NCBI GenBank assembly: GCA_038087035.1 | Contig: CP051187.1 | Span: 6,206,001 to 6,270,000 of the forward strand | Reading direction: 5' to 3' | Source: Gloeotrichia echinulata CP02 | GTDB taxonomy: Bacteria > Cyanobacteriota > Cyanobacteriia > Cyanobacteriales > Nostocaceae | Length of the DNA: 64,000 nucleotides | Shown: piece after piece, positions 19,560 to 28,689 of the stretch | Position numbering within the stretch: the first letter of the stretch is position 1 | How the letters are laid out: every line of letters starts with the position of its first letter | The notes under the pieces: generated by a model | Database searches by the model: none | What the model saw: the letters and a program-made list of their open reading frames with translations, nothing else | Told to the model about the DNA's origin: nothing | Program-made: the position numbers and the translations under genes

Positions 19560-19654
19560 CAATACGGTTCAGTTAAGGAAAATTGTAGGTTGGGTTGAGG
19601 AACGAAACCCAACCTACGTGGATCAAGGTTTTTGGCTCTAACTGAACCGTATTG
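19560..19654. mobile_element. MITE-like element, family 1, variant copy
   Basis: This 95-bp element has ends CAATACGGTTCAGTTA / TAACTGAACCGTATTG and a different hairpin core (GTAGGTTGGGTT / AACCCAACCTAC). It abuts a second MITE four bases later. Together they occupy about half of the 393-bp gap 19467-19859, which otherwise shows nothing recognisable. Confidence 0.8.
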
Positions 19655-19657
19655 TTT

Positions 19658-19760
19658 TATAGCAATCTTGGATGTTTTGTGAAAATTATTGTTGTTCAGA
19701 TACCCGACTTCTTAAAGAAGTCAGGTATCTAAATTTTCACGACTAATTTAGGACTGCTAT
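19658..19760. mobile_element. MITE-like element, family 4, copy a
   Basis: This element of about 103 bp has imperfect ends TATAGCAATCTTGGAT and the complement of ATTTAGGACTGCTAT, around an internal hairpin (GACTTCTT/AGAAGTC). Related elements with CCTAAATGATTTGG-type ends lie near 33528-33643 and 54534-54630. Confidence 0.65.
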
Positions 19761-19859
19761 TTACAAACAGGACTTACTTACGTGTCACATTTAAAGAATG
19801 GTGCGTGACTACGATTATTATTGTGCCAGTTGCGTAAGTCCTAACAAATTGTCAAGATG

Positions 19860-21173
19860 CTATCTAACTCCTACCAGGGTTTTTTCTGGGACAAAATAAG
19901 CGTTTTGTTCGGCTCGTAATTTGTCACAAAGTCTGTCTGCAGGTAATTCTACATCATCGTAGGTGAGGACTCGATCTTGAGGAATGTCTCGTTTGAGGCG
20001 ACATCCTTCTGCTAAACCAATTGGTAGGAGGTTTTGCGCTTGGACGATGGGGGAATTTTCACATTGTCCGTAGGTCATGTAGAAGCCGATACCATCTAAG
20101 GTTTCTCCTGCTTTCAAGTCAATTTTTGCGGTGGTGACTACATCCACCAGCGGTCCTGCTAGTGGAGACATGACTGCATCCTGAAACAGCACAGCACGGG
20201 CTACGGATAGTGGAACTTCAAAATGACAGAGGTGATAAGGAGTGTAGAAGCTGTAAAGTGGACCTTCGCCTAACTTGTACAAATTGAGATAGTGACGTTG
20301 CTTGGGGTCATCGTGGGTAGCAAAGACGAACACCCCAGGGCCTGGTTTTGCTCCAACTACATAATCGACGATACCGCCCAGTTGTTTGAGTTGGTCAACA
20401 TCATACATTTGGGTCATATCATCAACATGTCCACTAAAGTTATATCCCAACATTCCGCGTTGGGCAACTTTCATTCCTGTAGCGTTCGCAACAATCGCTT
20501 GCTCAAAGGAAATTTTGGTGCCGTCAGCAAAGCTGGTCACCATGTGGGCTTTCTGACCCCAGCGCTTGGCAAAACTTTCTTGGGTGGTCGGATTACGATA
20601 GGGGTCTTGGAGTCCTTTAATGTTACCGCACAACAGGGGTGTTAGACCAATACTTTTAACAAAGCGGTAGAGGTTCATTTCCACCCCTGGTTGATCACCG
20701 TCGCAGGCGCTAAGAATCACACCGGCTTTATCAGCGTAAACTTTGAGGATAGGGCCAATAGTACCATCGAGTTCAGCATTCATCATGATTACATGTTTGC
20801 GATGGGCGATCGCACTCATGACTACATGGGCGCCAAATTCCACAGCGCCTGTAACCTCGATTAATGCGTCGATTCCCTCAGCACGGCAGAGTAAGTCAGC
20901 ATCTTCTGTCACTGCATATTTACCCTGAGCGATCGCATCTGCTAATTCTGTGACATTTGTCACTACCTGAATTTCTTCAATCCCTGCTTCCACATAAGCT
21001 TGTTTTGCTGCTTCAATCTGGCGGTTGGAGATAGCTACTAACTCCATCCCAGGTACTGAATTGACAATTTGATTTGCAATTCCTCTACCCATAAAGCCTG
21101 CGCCAATCATCCCCACTTTAATCGGGTTTCCTGCAGATGCACGGGCTTGTAAAGCGCGATCAATAATAATCAT
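19860..21173 (-). CDS. NAD(P)-dependent oxidoreductase with SAF domain (homoserine-dehydrogenase/Gfo-Idh-like)
   Basis: This 437-aa protein has an N-terminal Rossmann fold with KVGMIGAGFMGRGIANQIV (~19-37) and a central domain. The C-terminal SAF-like domain (~350-430) includes DLKAGETLDGIGFYMTYGQ. Such proteins sit in many polysaccharide clusters, where they probably oxidise or rearrange a branched or unusual sugar intermediate; the substrate is not established. In Anabaena a similar gene lies in the HEP island next to an RfbC-like epimerase (recalled). ATG 21173 is preceded by AGGAATTG. Alternative: homoserine dehydrogenase, unlikely given the SAF fusion and context. Confidence 0.8.
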   Translation of the reverse strand: MIIIDRALQARASAGNPIKVGMIGAGFMGRGIANQIVNSVPGMELVAISNRQIEAAKQAYVEAGIEEIQVVTNVTELADAIAQGKYAVTEDADLLCRAEGIDALIEVTGAVEFGAHVVMSAIAHRKHVIMMNAELDGTIGPILKVYADKAGVILSACDGDQPGVEMNLYRFVKSIGLTPLLCGNIKGLQDPYRNPTTQESFAKRWGQKAHMVTSFADGTKISFEQAIVANATGMKVAQRGMLGYNFSGHVDDMTQMYDVDQLKQLGGIVDYVVGAKPGPGVFVFATHDDPKQRHYLNLYKLGEGPLYSFYTPYHLCHFEVPLSVARAVLFQDAVMSPLAGPLVDVVTTAKIDLKAGETLDGIGFYMTYGQCENSPIVQAQNLLPIGLAEGCRLKRDIPQDRVLTYDDVELPADRLCDKLRAEQNAYFVPEKTLVGVR

Positions 21174-21238
21174 GTTTTCAATTCCTCTAATAGCTATTTG
21201 CTTGTTACTAACTCAAGTTTTTTGGTTTTTGTAACGAA

Positions 21239-21290
21239 TCGGGGCGCAAGGTTTTGCTAGGGGCGCGGGCGCAAGGCCTTGCGCCCCTAC
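21239..21290. repeat. Compound GC-rich hairpin repeat
   Basis: Two partial units of the GGGGCGCAAGG palindrome are stacked, ending 6 bp downstream of the RfbC-like stop. They can form a strong stem and may terminate or stabilise that transcript. Confidence 0.6.
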
Positions 21291-21296
21291 TGTTGC

Positions 21297-21839
21297 TTAA
21301 CCCACAATCATCGTTTCCAACAAAGGCCAATTCAAATCTTTCTCAGAAATTTCTGTTACTTCTACAGGCCATTCAATATTAAAAAATGGGTCGTCATAGC
21401 GTAAACCTTTTTCATAACCAGGTGTGTAAAATTCACTAACCTGATACACAACCTCAGTTTCATCAGTCAAGGCTTGATAGCCGTGGGCAAACATTTCTGG
21501 TACATACAAAGCGCGACGGTTTTCGGGAGTTAGTTCCACACCAATGTGTGATAAAAATGTAGGAGACTCAGGACGCATATCAATAATTACATCATAAATA
21601 GCGCCTTTAGTACAGCGAATTAATTTAGTTTCTGCTGCTGGGGGTGTTTGATAATGCATTCCGCGCAAAGTGCCTTTTTTGTAGTTAAAAGACAGGTTGC
21701 ATTGGGCTACAGTTGGCTTTAATCCGTGGGCTGCAAATTCTTCAGCGCAGAAACTCCGGGCAAAAAAACCACGATGATCTGGTTTTTGTTCTAATTCAAT
21801 GATGAATGCGTCTTTGAGTGATGTTTTGATGAAGATCAT
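21297..21839 (-). CDS. dTDP-4-dehydrorhamnose 3,5-epimerase-like (RfbC/RmlC) protein
   Basis: From ATG 21839 this is a 180-aa cupin-fold epimerase, the usual length; the frame extends to 21857 but MIFIKTSLKDAF is the better start. Family blocks are DHRGFFARSF, TLRGMHYQ (catalytic His), GAIYDVIIDMR, ETEVVYQVSEFY and YDDPFFNIEWP. Since a CDP-glucose synthase (rfbF) is in the same series, the true substrate may be a CDP- rather than dTDP-4-keto-6-deoxysugar. That is inference. Confidence 0.88.
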   Translation of the reverse strand: MIFIKTSLKDAFIIELEQKPDHRGFFARSFCAEEFAAHGLKPTVAQCNLSFNYKKGTLRGMHYQTPPAAETKLIRCTKGAIYDVIIDMRPESPTFLSHIGVELTPENRRALYVPEMFAHGYQALTDETEVVYQVSEFYTPGYEKGLRYDDPFFNIEWPVEVTEISEKDLNWPLLETMIVG

Positions 21840-21892
21840 AATTCGCTTATACGTCAATATTGTTGGCGGAAAAATTTATCAACCTGGAAAAA

Positions 21893-22744
21893 TTAGCCAG
21901 TAACTTTAACTCGTTCAGATGACGAATTTAACTCTAGTCTAGGAAAAGTATTATCCCAGTATTGGGTGCAAAGTTCTGGACGTTCGGGAGGATTAGCGGT
22001 GTAACAGAAAAATAATGTTGCTCGTTCTTCTGTGCGTAATGTTCCATGATGGAAAACATTTTTGGTATCTGCTAAAATCACAGTTCCTAGTGAACCTAAA
22101 CAAGACTTCCAAGCTGATTTGGGGATGATTTTGTTGACGGCTACATCGTCGATTCCTAAATACTTGGACTTCAGCAGTTTGAAAAATAACCGATAATAGT
22201 TCAAACTAAATCTAGAGGTTAGATATTTAGGAATATATTCAAAAGGTCCATGCTTTTTGGTGACATCTTGCAAGGGAATAAAGATTTTGATAATGCGGCG
22301 GTCTTCTGCATCACTATGCCATAGCAGCGTACCAAACTGATTATCACTGGGAAAATCTTTGCGTAAATGTACACCATGAAACTTAATTGGAAACCCAATG
22401 TAATTTTCGATGATATTGAGTAGCCTTTTCTCGGTTGCCCATTTAGATAATTCTGGTAAATCTGTAATAGTATAAATTTGCGGCAATTTTTGATCTAGCT
22501 CTTCGTTATAAACCTTCTCCATTTGGGATAATTTAGATTGAGCAGCCTTGAGCATTTCGGCGCTAGAGCTTAATCCTAAATCTGCCAGTGTGGTTACGCA
22601 AACGCCTTCGTGTTTGAGTGCATTAAGAATCTGGCGATCGCCCTGTTCTAATGCAGGTAAATGTTTCTTATGCTTCCACCGTGCTATTATGCAACTTAAG
22701 TCAGAATACAGTGTAGATATTTTCTTTTTAATCATGTTCAACAT
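21893..22744 (-). CDS. Phytanoyl-CoA-dioxygenase-like Fe(II)/2-oxoglutarate oxygenase
   Basis: This 283-aa protein has a PhyH-like metal triad: WHSDAED supplies His and Asp (~156-158) and HHGTLRTEER the distal His and 2-oxoglutarate-binding Arg (~242-250). An amphipathic N terminus (MIKKKISTLYSDL) may touch membrane. Enzymes of this type hydroxylate small molecules or lipids using 2-oxoglutarate and O2. Within a polysaccharide operon it could hydroxylate a sugar substituent or the lipid carrier; no direct evidence. ATG 22744 or 22735. Confidence 0.7.
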   Translation of the reverse strand: MLNMIKKKISTLYSDLSCIIARWKHKKHLPALEQGDRQILNALKHEGVCVTTLADLGLSSSAEMLKAAQSKLSQMEKVYNEELDQKLPQIYTITDLPELSKWATEKRLLNIIENYIGFPIKFHGVHLRKDFPSDNQFGTLLWHSDAEDRRIIKIFIPLQDVTKKHGPFEYIPKYLTSRFSLNYYRLFFKLLKSKYLGIDDVAVNKIIPKSAWKSCLGSLGTVILADTKNVFHHGTLRTEERATLFFCYTANPPERPELCTQYWDNTFPRLELNSSSERVKVTG

Positions 22745-22788
22745 GGCGTAAATTACTCCTATTTTTGATGCGCGTTTGTCAATAATTT

Positions 22789-23799
22789 TTATGGCTCTTC
22801 CTGATGCATTTCTTGTTGGGTTGTAATTTCATTTGCATCTGCGAGTTTAAGCTCTCTAACAGGGATCACTTCTAAAGCAGTAAAACCAACTAAAGCTAAA
22901 AAGGGAACTACTGTCTTGATGGCGGACATAGGCCATCTTCTCAAAGCACCTAAAAAGACTTTCAAGCTTACTTCTTTGCTGTTTTGCAAAAGCATCCGTC
23001 TGCAAAAGTTTTTAGAATATCCATTTTCCTGTAGTTTCAAAATAACTTCAGGGATATGTTTATATTGCATTAACAGAGCAGATTGTGGCACTTTTTGCCA
23101 ATAACTCACGCCAACAATACATTCCAAATAAGTATCTTTCGTGACAATTACACTGCCATTGGCAGCACAATAACCTGCAAAATATGCTAAAGATATCCAA
23201 TTATCTGCAGCATTTGGCCAAATTTGCAAAGCGCGTTTTACTAGGTCAGTGCGATACACTGTAGCAGTCAGAAAAATCACTGCGCCGACACTTTTAGAAA
23301 AACAATGTTCAAAAATTGCTTTACCATCACCATGACCATCTTCTCTATCAGCATCAAACCAACGATTTCCAACTATTGTTGGTGGATGAACTGGCTCACG
23401 AGTAATTTTATTTCTACCAGAAAAGTTGAGAAATAATAATGATAAATTTTCATGTTGCTTGATTTTGTTGATGACGTAAGCAATGGCTTTATCCTGAATG
23501 GGGTCATCATCACCAATAGTCCAAACATATTTTGTTGTCGCTGAACCTAGGCAATAAAGAATATTTTTCATTACGCCTAAATTTTGGTGATTTCTATTCG
23601 ACTTAAATGTTATATTGTTGAGTATTTCTTGCCATTTTTTGATGATATCCTGAGTATTGTCAGTTGAACAATTATCAGAAACTAAAATTTCACATTCAGA
23701 TTCAAAACCTTTAATCGCTTGCGCCAGCCAAGCTAATTGCTTATCAAGCAATTCAGCACGATTATAAGTAGGGATAGCAATGGTCAGTAACTTATTCAT
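22789..23799 (-). CDS. Glycosyltransferase family 2
   Basis: This 336-aa GT-A enzyme starts MNKLLTIAIPTYNRAELLDKQ and carries EILVSDNCSTDNTQDI and the acidic nucleotide/metal site TIGDDDPIQDKAI near residue 95. The C-terminal hydrophobic stretch (TVVPFLALVGFTAL) may anchor it in the membrane. It lies 44 bp upstream of the Fe/2OG oxygenase gene, suggesting co-transcription. It is part of repeat-unit assembly. Confidence 0.9.
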   Translation of the reverse strand: MNKLLTIAIPTYNRAELLDKQLAWLAQAIKGFESECEILVSDNCSTDNTQDIIKKWQEILNNITFKSNRNHQNLGVMKNILYCLGSATTKYVWTIGDDDPIQDKAIAYVINKIKQHENLSLLFLNFSGRNKITREPVHPPTIVGNRWFDADREDGHGDGKAIFEHCFSKSVGAVIFLTATVYRTDLVKRALQIWPNAADNWISLAYFAGYCAANGSVIVTKDTYLECIVGVSYWQKVPQSALLMQYKHIPEVILKLQENGYSKNFCRRMLLQNSKEVSLKVFLGALRRWPMSAIKTVVPFLALVGFTALEVIPVRELKLADANEITTQQEMHQEEP

Positions 23800-24045
23800 T
23801 TCTCAGTTGTTCTTTAATGAATTAGGCATTTGTTTGTAGTAGGGCTTTAGCACTCAGGAGGAACATTTTATGCACTAAAGCACTACTACGAGACTGAGAG
23901 CAAATTATTGAAAAATTCAAACCGGATATATCGGATGATTCCGAATCAACTCAACTATTTTTGATTCGGAAGCTTCGATTTGTGTATATGCTTTAAATCA
24001 GTGAACAGTCAATGGTTATCAAAACTTTTAACTGATAACTGTTAA

Positions 24046-24124
24046 AGGAAAATTGTCGTAGGGGCACGGCACGAATAAAATTGTCATTAGAAGAAAAAAT
24101 TTTGGATGTTCCCTACAGTGTATA
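24046..24124. mobile_element. MITE remnant, family 1 (ends lost)
   Basis: This stretch matches the inner arms and core of the elements at 2188 and 3717 but lacks their terminal repeats, and its right half-palindrome is damaged. It occupies the end of the 330-bp gap 23800-24129 between GT2 and SDR genes. The remainder has short heptamer-like sequence (CAGTGAACAGT) and no ORF. Confidence 0.75.
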
Positions 24125-24129
24125 TCTAT

Positions 24130-25158
24130 TTAGCGCTTTTTCCAGAAAAAATCTTTATCAATTTGCTCCGTGCGAATCAGATACTCTAACTGCTTCAGGC
24201 GGGTAAAGCCTCTAAACAAGAAAGTATCTTCAGTCATATCAATTTGACTGAATAAATCAAATAACTGTTGGGCACCTAACTGAGCATTCCAATCACACTT
24301 AAATCCTGGTAAGATTGTGTTGATTTTTTCAAACGATACCCGATAACTGCGATTGTCTGCACCATTATCTCCAAAGGATAATTGACAACCTGTAAAAACA
24401 TGAGCTATTATTTCAGCAATTTCTTTGACTCGATAGTTGTTTGCCGTATCTCCCACGTTAAAGATTTGATTGTGTACAATATCACGAGGAGCTTCAATCG
24501 CGCAGACAATTGCTTTGCATATATCCAGTGCGTGGACTAATGGCCGCCAAGGTGTACCGTCACTAGTCATTTTGATTTCTTTGGTAGTCCAAGCCAAGCC
24601 TGCTAAGTTGTTTAAAACAATATCAAATCGCATCCTCGGAGAAGCACCAAAAGCAGTGGCGTTCCGCATAAAGGTAGGAGAAAAATCATCATCAGCTAAT
24701 AGTTTGACATCTCGTTCTACCAAGGTTTTGCATTCAGCATAGGCTGTTTGCGGGTTCACCGGTGATTCTTCTGTGACATCAGCATCACTAGCGACACCAT
24801 AGACACTACAGGAAGACATATATACAAAGCGACGTACACCCGCTTCTTTAGCTAGTTTGGCTAGGCGTACTGAACCTTGATGATTGATTTCGTAGGTGAT
24901 ATTGGGTGATAATTGTCCGGTCGGGTCGTTGGAGAGTTCCGCCATGTGAACAACTGCTTCAATACCTTGCAAATCTTTAGCGGTGATGTGACGGATGTCT
25001 TTATTGAGGGTTTTGGCTGTCACATCAGTACCGTTGAATAGCCAACCAACTTTATAGAAGCCAGTATCTACACCAATAACTTCATTTCCCCGTTCAATTA
25101 ACAAAGAAGGTAATAATGAACCCAGATAACCTTCTGTGCCAGTTACTAATATTTTCAT
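24130..25158 (-). CDS. NAD-dependent epimerase/dehydratase (extended SDR)
   Basis: About 342 aa from ATG 25158 (the frame opens at TTG 25167). The Rossmann motif is ILVTGTEGYLGSLL, the catalytic YxxxK appears as YAECK near residue 145, and SSCSVYG precedes it as the active-site Ser region. It resembles UDP-glucose-4-epimerase/CDP-sugar dehydratase-type SDRs. The C-terminal FSQIDMTEDTFLFRGFTRL is characteristic of NAD-epimerases found with rfbF. It probably acts on an activated sugar made by the rfbF product; the reaction is not defined. Confidence 0.85.
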   Translation of the reverse strand: MKILVTGTEGYLGSLLPSLLIERGNEVIGVDTGFYKVGWLFNGTDVTAKTLNKDIRHITAKDLQGIEAVVHMAELSNDPTGQLSPNITYEINHQGSVRLAKLAKEAGVRRFVYMSSCSVYGVASDADVTEESPVNPQTAYAECKTLVERDVKLLADDDFSPTFMRNATAFGASPRMRFDIVLNNLAGLAWTTKEIKMTSDGTPWRPLVHALDICKAIVCAIEAPRDIVHNQIFNVGDTANNYRVKEIAEIIAHVFTGCQLSFGDNGADNRSYRVSFEKINTILPGFKCDWNAQLGAQQLFDLFSQIDMTEDTFLFRGFTRLKQLEYLIRTEQIDKDFFWKKR

Positions 25159-25236
25159 AGTTGTCAAAGCCTTTGTATTTTGTTGATTTCTATTGCATTT
25201 AAGAGGTAAGCAAGAGGAGATAAGCCAAGGTTTATT

Positions 25237-26178
25237 TCAGAGTTTTGAGGTATTTATGAAGGTCATTTTCATAAATTTTCGCCCCAGGCGTCTCCAGAAA
25301 GTATCTCGCCATCCTGACCAATCTGTCATGTCAAGATAGTGGAAGAATAAATCTTTTTGAGGGTGTTGACATTCTACTCGCAATCCTGAACACCAGGGTT
25401 TAGGAGAATTAGTAAAGTGTATAATGTTAGGTTGATGCAATAGCTCGTTATAGATATCTTCAGCAAAGGGACTGTCTTTCCAGGATGAATAATGATAAAT
25501 TCTCGGCATTTGATTCCATCTTGGATGAAGTTCTCCCCATTTACCGGCAAGAACTGCGTTTAGTCCGTCCTGGTCGTTTTGCACGTATTCTCGATTATGT
25601 TTGACATATTCAATAACTTTTTCTCCGATGTTTTCGCTGCGCCACTTTTCTAAATTAATCACCAACAGCCCAGAATTAAAATATTTAGAATCTGGGTCAA
25701 TTCCCAATTCATGATAGTTTCTCAATCCACTAGACATTGAAATATATAATTCAACATCATCTTGAACTGCTAATACATAATTATTGCCTAAATCAATATT
25801 CCATAGATTTTCTAAATTTCCAGTTACTACCATATCGCTATCGAGATAAATTACTTTATCTAGCTCTTGGCTTAAAAATTTCGTAATCAGGAGTCGATAA
25901 TAGCAAGTAACTGTTAAATGTCTGGTCAAAACCAGATTGTCTAATACCCTATTATCTATTTTTATCCATGAAATATCAACTTGCTCTGAGGGGAGTGATT
26001 TGATAATCTTTCGCTGATTAAATTTACTAATTCCTCCATCCAAAATAAATAAAGACATCTTGCGATTACTTTTAAGATTAGCAAGTGCTGAACGCACTGT
26101 AACAGCAAGAGGCATTGCATAGTTATTATCAGCAGCACAAACAACAACAATTGGCTGAATCTCTGATATAACTGCCAT
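25237..26178 (-). CDS. Glycosyltransferase family 8
   Basis: From ATG 26178 (SD AAGGTG) this is 313 aa; the frame extends to 26286 but that stretch lacks family features. The GT8 core includes VVCAADNNYAMPLAVTVRSAL and the DXD metal-binding site KVIYLDSDMVV near residue 106. FNSGLLVINLEKW and HFTNSPKPW (metal His) follow. Retaining GT8 enzymes transfer glucose or galactose from UDP-sugars in polysaccharide synthesis. The C-terminal basic segment (RLGRKFMKMTF) suggests membrane association. Confidence 0.88.
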   Translation of the reverse strand: MAVISEIQPIVVVCAADNNYAMPLAVTVRSALANLKSNRKMSLFILDGGISKFNQRKIIKSLPSEQVDISWIKIDNRVLDNLVLTRHLTVTCYYRLLITKFLSQELDKVIYLDSDMVVTGNLENLWNIDLGNNYVLAVQDDVELYISMSSGLRNYHELGIDPDSKYFNSGLLVINLEKWRSENIGEKVIEYVKHNREYVQNDQDGLNAVLAGKWGELHPRWNQMPRIYHYSSWKDSPFAEDIYNELLHQPNIIHFTNSPKPWCSGLRVECQHPQKDLFFHYLDMTDWSGWRDTFWRRLGRKFMKMTFINTSKL

Positions 26179-26432
26179 AAATTTCACCTTAATAACTGGT
26201 TGGCTGATGTTGGGAAGATAAAATGGGATGTTATCAGCTACACCGGTGAATTTAAAAAATCGTGCCAGTGCTTGGAACTTCAACATAGCACCGGCAAATT
26301 ACAGCAATATTAACCCAAGTTGCTAGTTATGAATTTTGGTACATTTTATAGTCGTTAGCGGAGAGTAGGACAGGTTAATTTTCAACCAAGATAACTAATT
26401 TTCGGTTTCCAGGACACCCTAATTCATATAAC

Positions 26433-26584
26433 TATAGGACTCCTATTTGATTTTTGAACAAAATTAGGTATCGTAGGGTGCGTTAGGATGAAATCCGTAA
26501 CGCACCAAATCTTTGATGATGGTGCGTTACGCTGTCGCTAACGCACCCTACGCATCTTTTCAAAAATCAAGCCGGATTCCTATA
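26433..26584. mobile_element. MITE-like element, family 3, copy a
   Basis: This 152-bp element has ends TATAGGACTCCTATTTGATTTTTGAA-like and their imperfect complement. The core is a long hairpin, GTAGGGTGCGTTA with its complement at the other side. A related element with another core lies at 57606-57733. It occupies the middle of the 361-bp gap 26287-26647; just after it, 26585-26637 holds a second small inverted repeat (TTAGATAATAAA type). Confidence 0.75.
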
Positions 26585-26647
26585 GCAACTTACGTTATTA
26601 GATAATAAAACGACATTTATCTAATAATTGCTATCAGTTATTTGCAC

Positions 26648-27859
26648 TTAATGGACTGACGCTGCTAGATGTGATTGTTCAGGAAGTTGTGAGACAATTG
26701 CTTTGCCAATTTCTAAAGAAGAAGTAGCAGCCGGTGAAGGCGCATTGCAAACATGGACAGAATTTTGACCTTGAACAATCAAAAAGTCCTCTACAAGTTT
26801 GCCATCATTCATTAAAGCTTGAGCGCGGACTCCCGCATGGGTAGGAACTAAATCCTGTGCTTGGACTTCTGGAATTAGTTTTTGTAAACTTCTGACAAAG
26901 GCTGCTTTACTAAACGAACGAATAATTTCTTGAATACCTTCATCGGCGTGTTTAGCTGCTAATTTCCAGAAACCTGGGTAAGTCATGACTTCAGCAAAAT
27001 CGCCCCAGTCAAAATCAGTTTTTTTATAACCTTCGCGTTTGAGGCTCAAAACCGCATTTGGTCCTGCGTGAACACTGCTATCAATCATGCGGGTAAAGTG
27101 GACACCCAAAAACGGAAAATCAGGATTAGGAACCGGGTAAATCAGAGTTTTAACCAGATAACGTTTTTCTGGGGTGAGTTCGTAGTATTCTCCCCGGAAT
27201 GGTACGATTTTAGCCTTGGGTTCAACTTGACCGAGTTTAGCAACGCGATCGCTATGCAATCCAGCACAATTGATCACAAAGCGAGTCTCAAAATTACCCT
27301 TGTTAGTTTCCAGTACATAATCTGTACCACTAGGGATAATTTTCTCAACCTTTGTATTGAGGCGTAAATCTCCCCCCTGCTGTTGAATTAACTCAGCGTA
27401 TTTCTCACAAACTTGCTTATAATTGACAATTCCTGTGGAAAATACCCTAACTCCGCCTACACAACTTACATGAGGTTCAATTTCTCGCACTTCCTCAGGA
27501 CTGATTCTTTGGACTGCGATACCATTCTCTACCCCTCGCTGATAAAGATTTTCCAGGCGTGGTAGCTCTTCGTTATCAGTGGCAACAATTACCTTACCGC
27601 AAACGTCATGATCAATGCCATGCTCTTGGCAAAATTCTACCATTGAGCGACAACCATCACGGCAAAATTTAGCCTTAAAACTCCCTGGCTTATAGTATAT
27701 GCCAGAGTGAATTACACCGCTATTATTCCCAGTTTGATGAAATGCCCAATTGCTTTCTTTTTCTAAAACTACAATGCGTGCATGAGAATAGCGTTTGACT
27801 AAAGCCATCGCTGTAGACAGTCCAACGATTCCCCCACCGATAATTGCAAAATCGTACAT
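26648..27859 (-). CDS. L-2-hydroxyglutarate oxidase-like FAD enzyme (LhgO family)
   Basis: This 403-aa DAO-fold flavoenzyme has the FAD motif DFAIIGGGIVGLSTAMAL at the N terminus, NNSGVIHSGIYY near residue 45, and FLGVHFTRMIDSSVHAGPN plus VRAQAL in the C-terminal half. Family members oxidise L-2-hydroxyglutarate to 2-oxoglutarate, passing electrons to quinones. Homologues often lie in sugar-nucleotide clusters next to rfbF, as here, hinting at a role on a sugar-derived hydroxy acid or in supporting the 2-oxoglutarate oxygenase of the cluster; both are inference. It is separated from rfbF by 56 bp. Confidence 0.87.
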   Translation of the reverse strand: MYDFAIIGGGIVGLSTAMALVKRYSHARIVVLEKESNWAFHQTGNNSGVIHSGIYYKPGSFKAKFCRDGCRSMVEFCQEHGIDHDVCGKVIVATDNEELPRLENLYQRGVENGIAVQRISPEEVREIEPHVSCVGGVRVFSTGIVNYKQVCEKYAELIQQQGGDLRLNTKVEKIIPSGTDYVLETNKGNFETRFVINCAGLHSDRVAKLGQVEPKAKIVPFRGEYYELTPEKRYLVKTLIYPVPNPDFPFLGVHFTRMIDSSVHAGPNAVLSLKREGYKKTDFDWGDFAEVMTYPGFWKLAAKHADEGIQEIIRSFSKAAFVRSLQKLIPEVQAQDLVPTHAGVRAQALMNDGKLVEDFLIVQGQNSVHVCNAPSPAATSSLEIGKAIVSQLPEQSHLAASVH

Positions 27860-27915
27860 TGATATTATTGCACCTGCAATGACAAAAAGTGAAAAGTTAG
27901 GAGTTCAGTCTTTTT

Positions 27916-28689
27916 CTACCATACTTTCCAGGGTGCTTGATCACTCTTCCATAAATCCTCTAGATAGTTTTTATCTCGTAATGTATCCATTGGTTGCCAA
28001 AAACCATTATGTTTGAAAGCTGAGAGTTTTTCCATGTCAGCTAGCTTTTCTAATGGTTCTTTCTCCCAAACACTCAGGTCATCACCAATTAAATTGATCA
28101 CTTCTGGTTCTAGGACAAAATAACCACCATTAATCCAAGCGCCATCACCTTCAGGCTTTTCCCGAAAGCTGGTGATTTTCGTTTGTTCATTTCCTAAAGA
28201 AATTGCGCCAAACCTTCCTGCTGGTTGAACAGCAGTTAGTGTCGCTAAAGTGTTTTGTTCTTTATGAAACTTAATTAGCTCTGTAATATTTACATTACTC
28301 ACACCATCGCCATAGGTGAAGCAAAAAGTTTCATTACCAACATGCTCGGCAACTCGCTTTAAGCGTCCACCTGTCATGGTATTATCACCCGTATTAACTA
28401 AGGTGACGCGCCAGGGTTCAGCATAACCAGAATGCACGTTCATTTGGTTAAATCGCATATCAAAGGTAACATCTGACATATGTAAGAAGTAATTGGCAAA
28501 ATACTCCTTAATTACGTAACCTTTGTAACCGCAACAGATAATGAAGTCATTAATACCGTGGGCAGAGTAAATCTTCATTATGTGCCACAGAATTGGTTGA
28601 CCACCAATTTCTACCATCGGCTTCGGCTTGATACTAGTTTCTTCACTGATGCGTGTACCAAGTCCTCCAGCCAAAATCACTGCTTTCAT
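27916..28689 (-). CDS. rfbF: Glucose-1-phosphate cytidylyltransferase
   Basis: This 257-aa nucleotidyltransferase forms CDP-glucose from CTP and glucose-1-phosphate. The signature is VILAGGLGTRISEETS with KPKPMVEIGG (residues 4-31), then FCFTYGDGVSNV and FREKPEGDGAWINGGYFV. The length equals that of the family. It is the first gene of the minus-strand series, so the main promoter probably lies in 28690-29133. No CDP-glucose 4,6-dehydratase (rfbG) is recognised in the window, so CDP-glucose processing may rely on the SDR at 24.1 kb or on a gene elsewhere. Confidence 0.92.
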   Translation of the reverse strand: MKAVILAGGLGTRISEETSIKPKPMVEIGGQPILWHIMKIYSAHGINDFIICCGYKGYVIKEYFANYFLHMSDVTFDMRFNQMNVHSGYAEPWRVTLVNTGDNTMTGGRLKRVAEHVGNETFCFTYGDGVSNVNITELIKFHKEQNTLATLTAVQPAGRFGAISLGNEQTKITSFREKPEGDGAWINGGYFVLEPEVINLIGDDLSVWEKEPLEKLADMEKLSAFKHNGFWQPMDTLRDKNYLEDLWKSDQAPWKVW

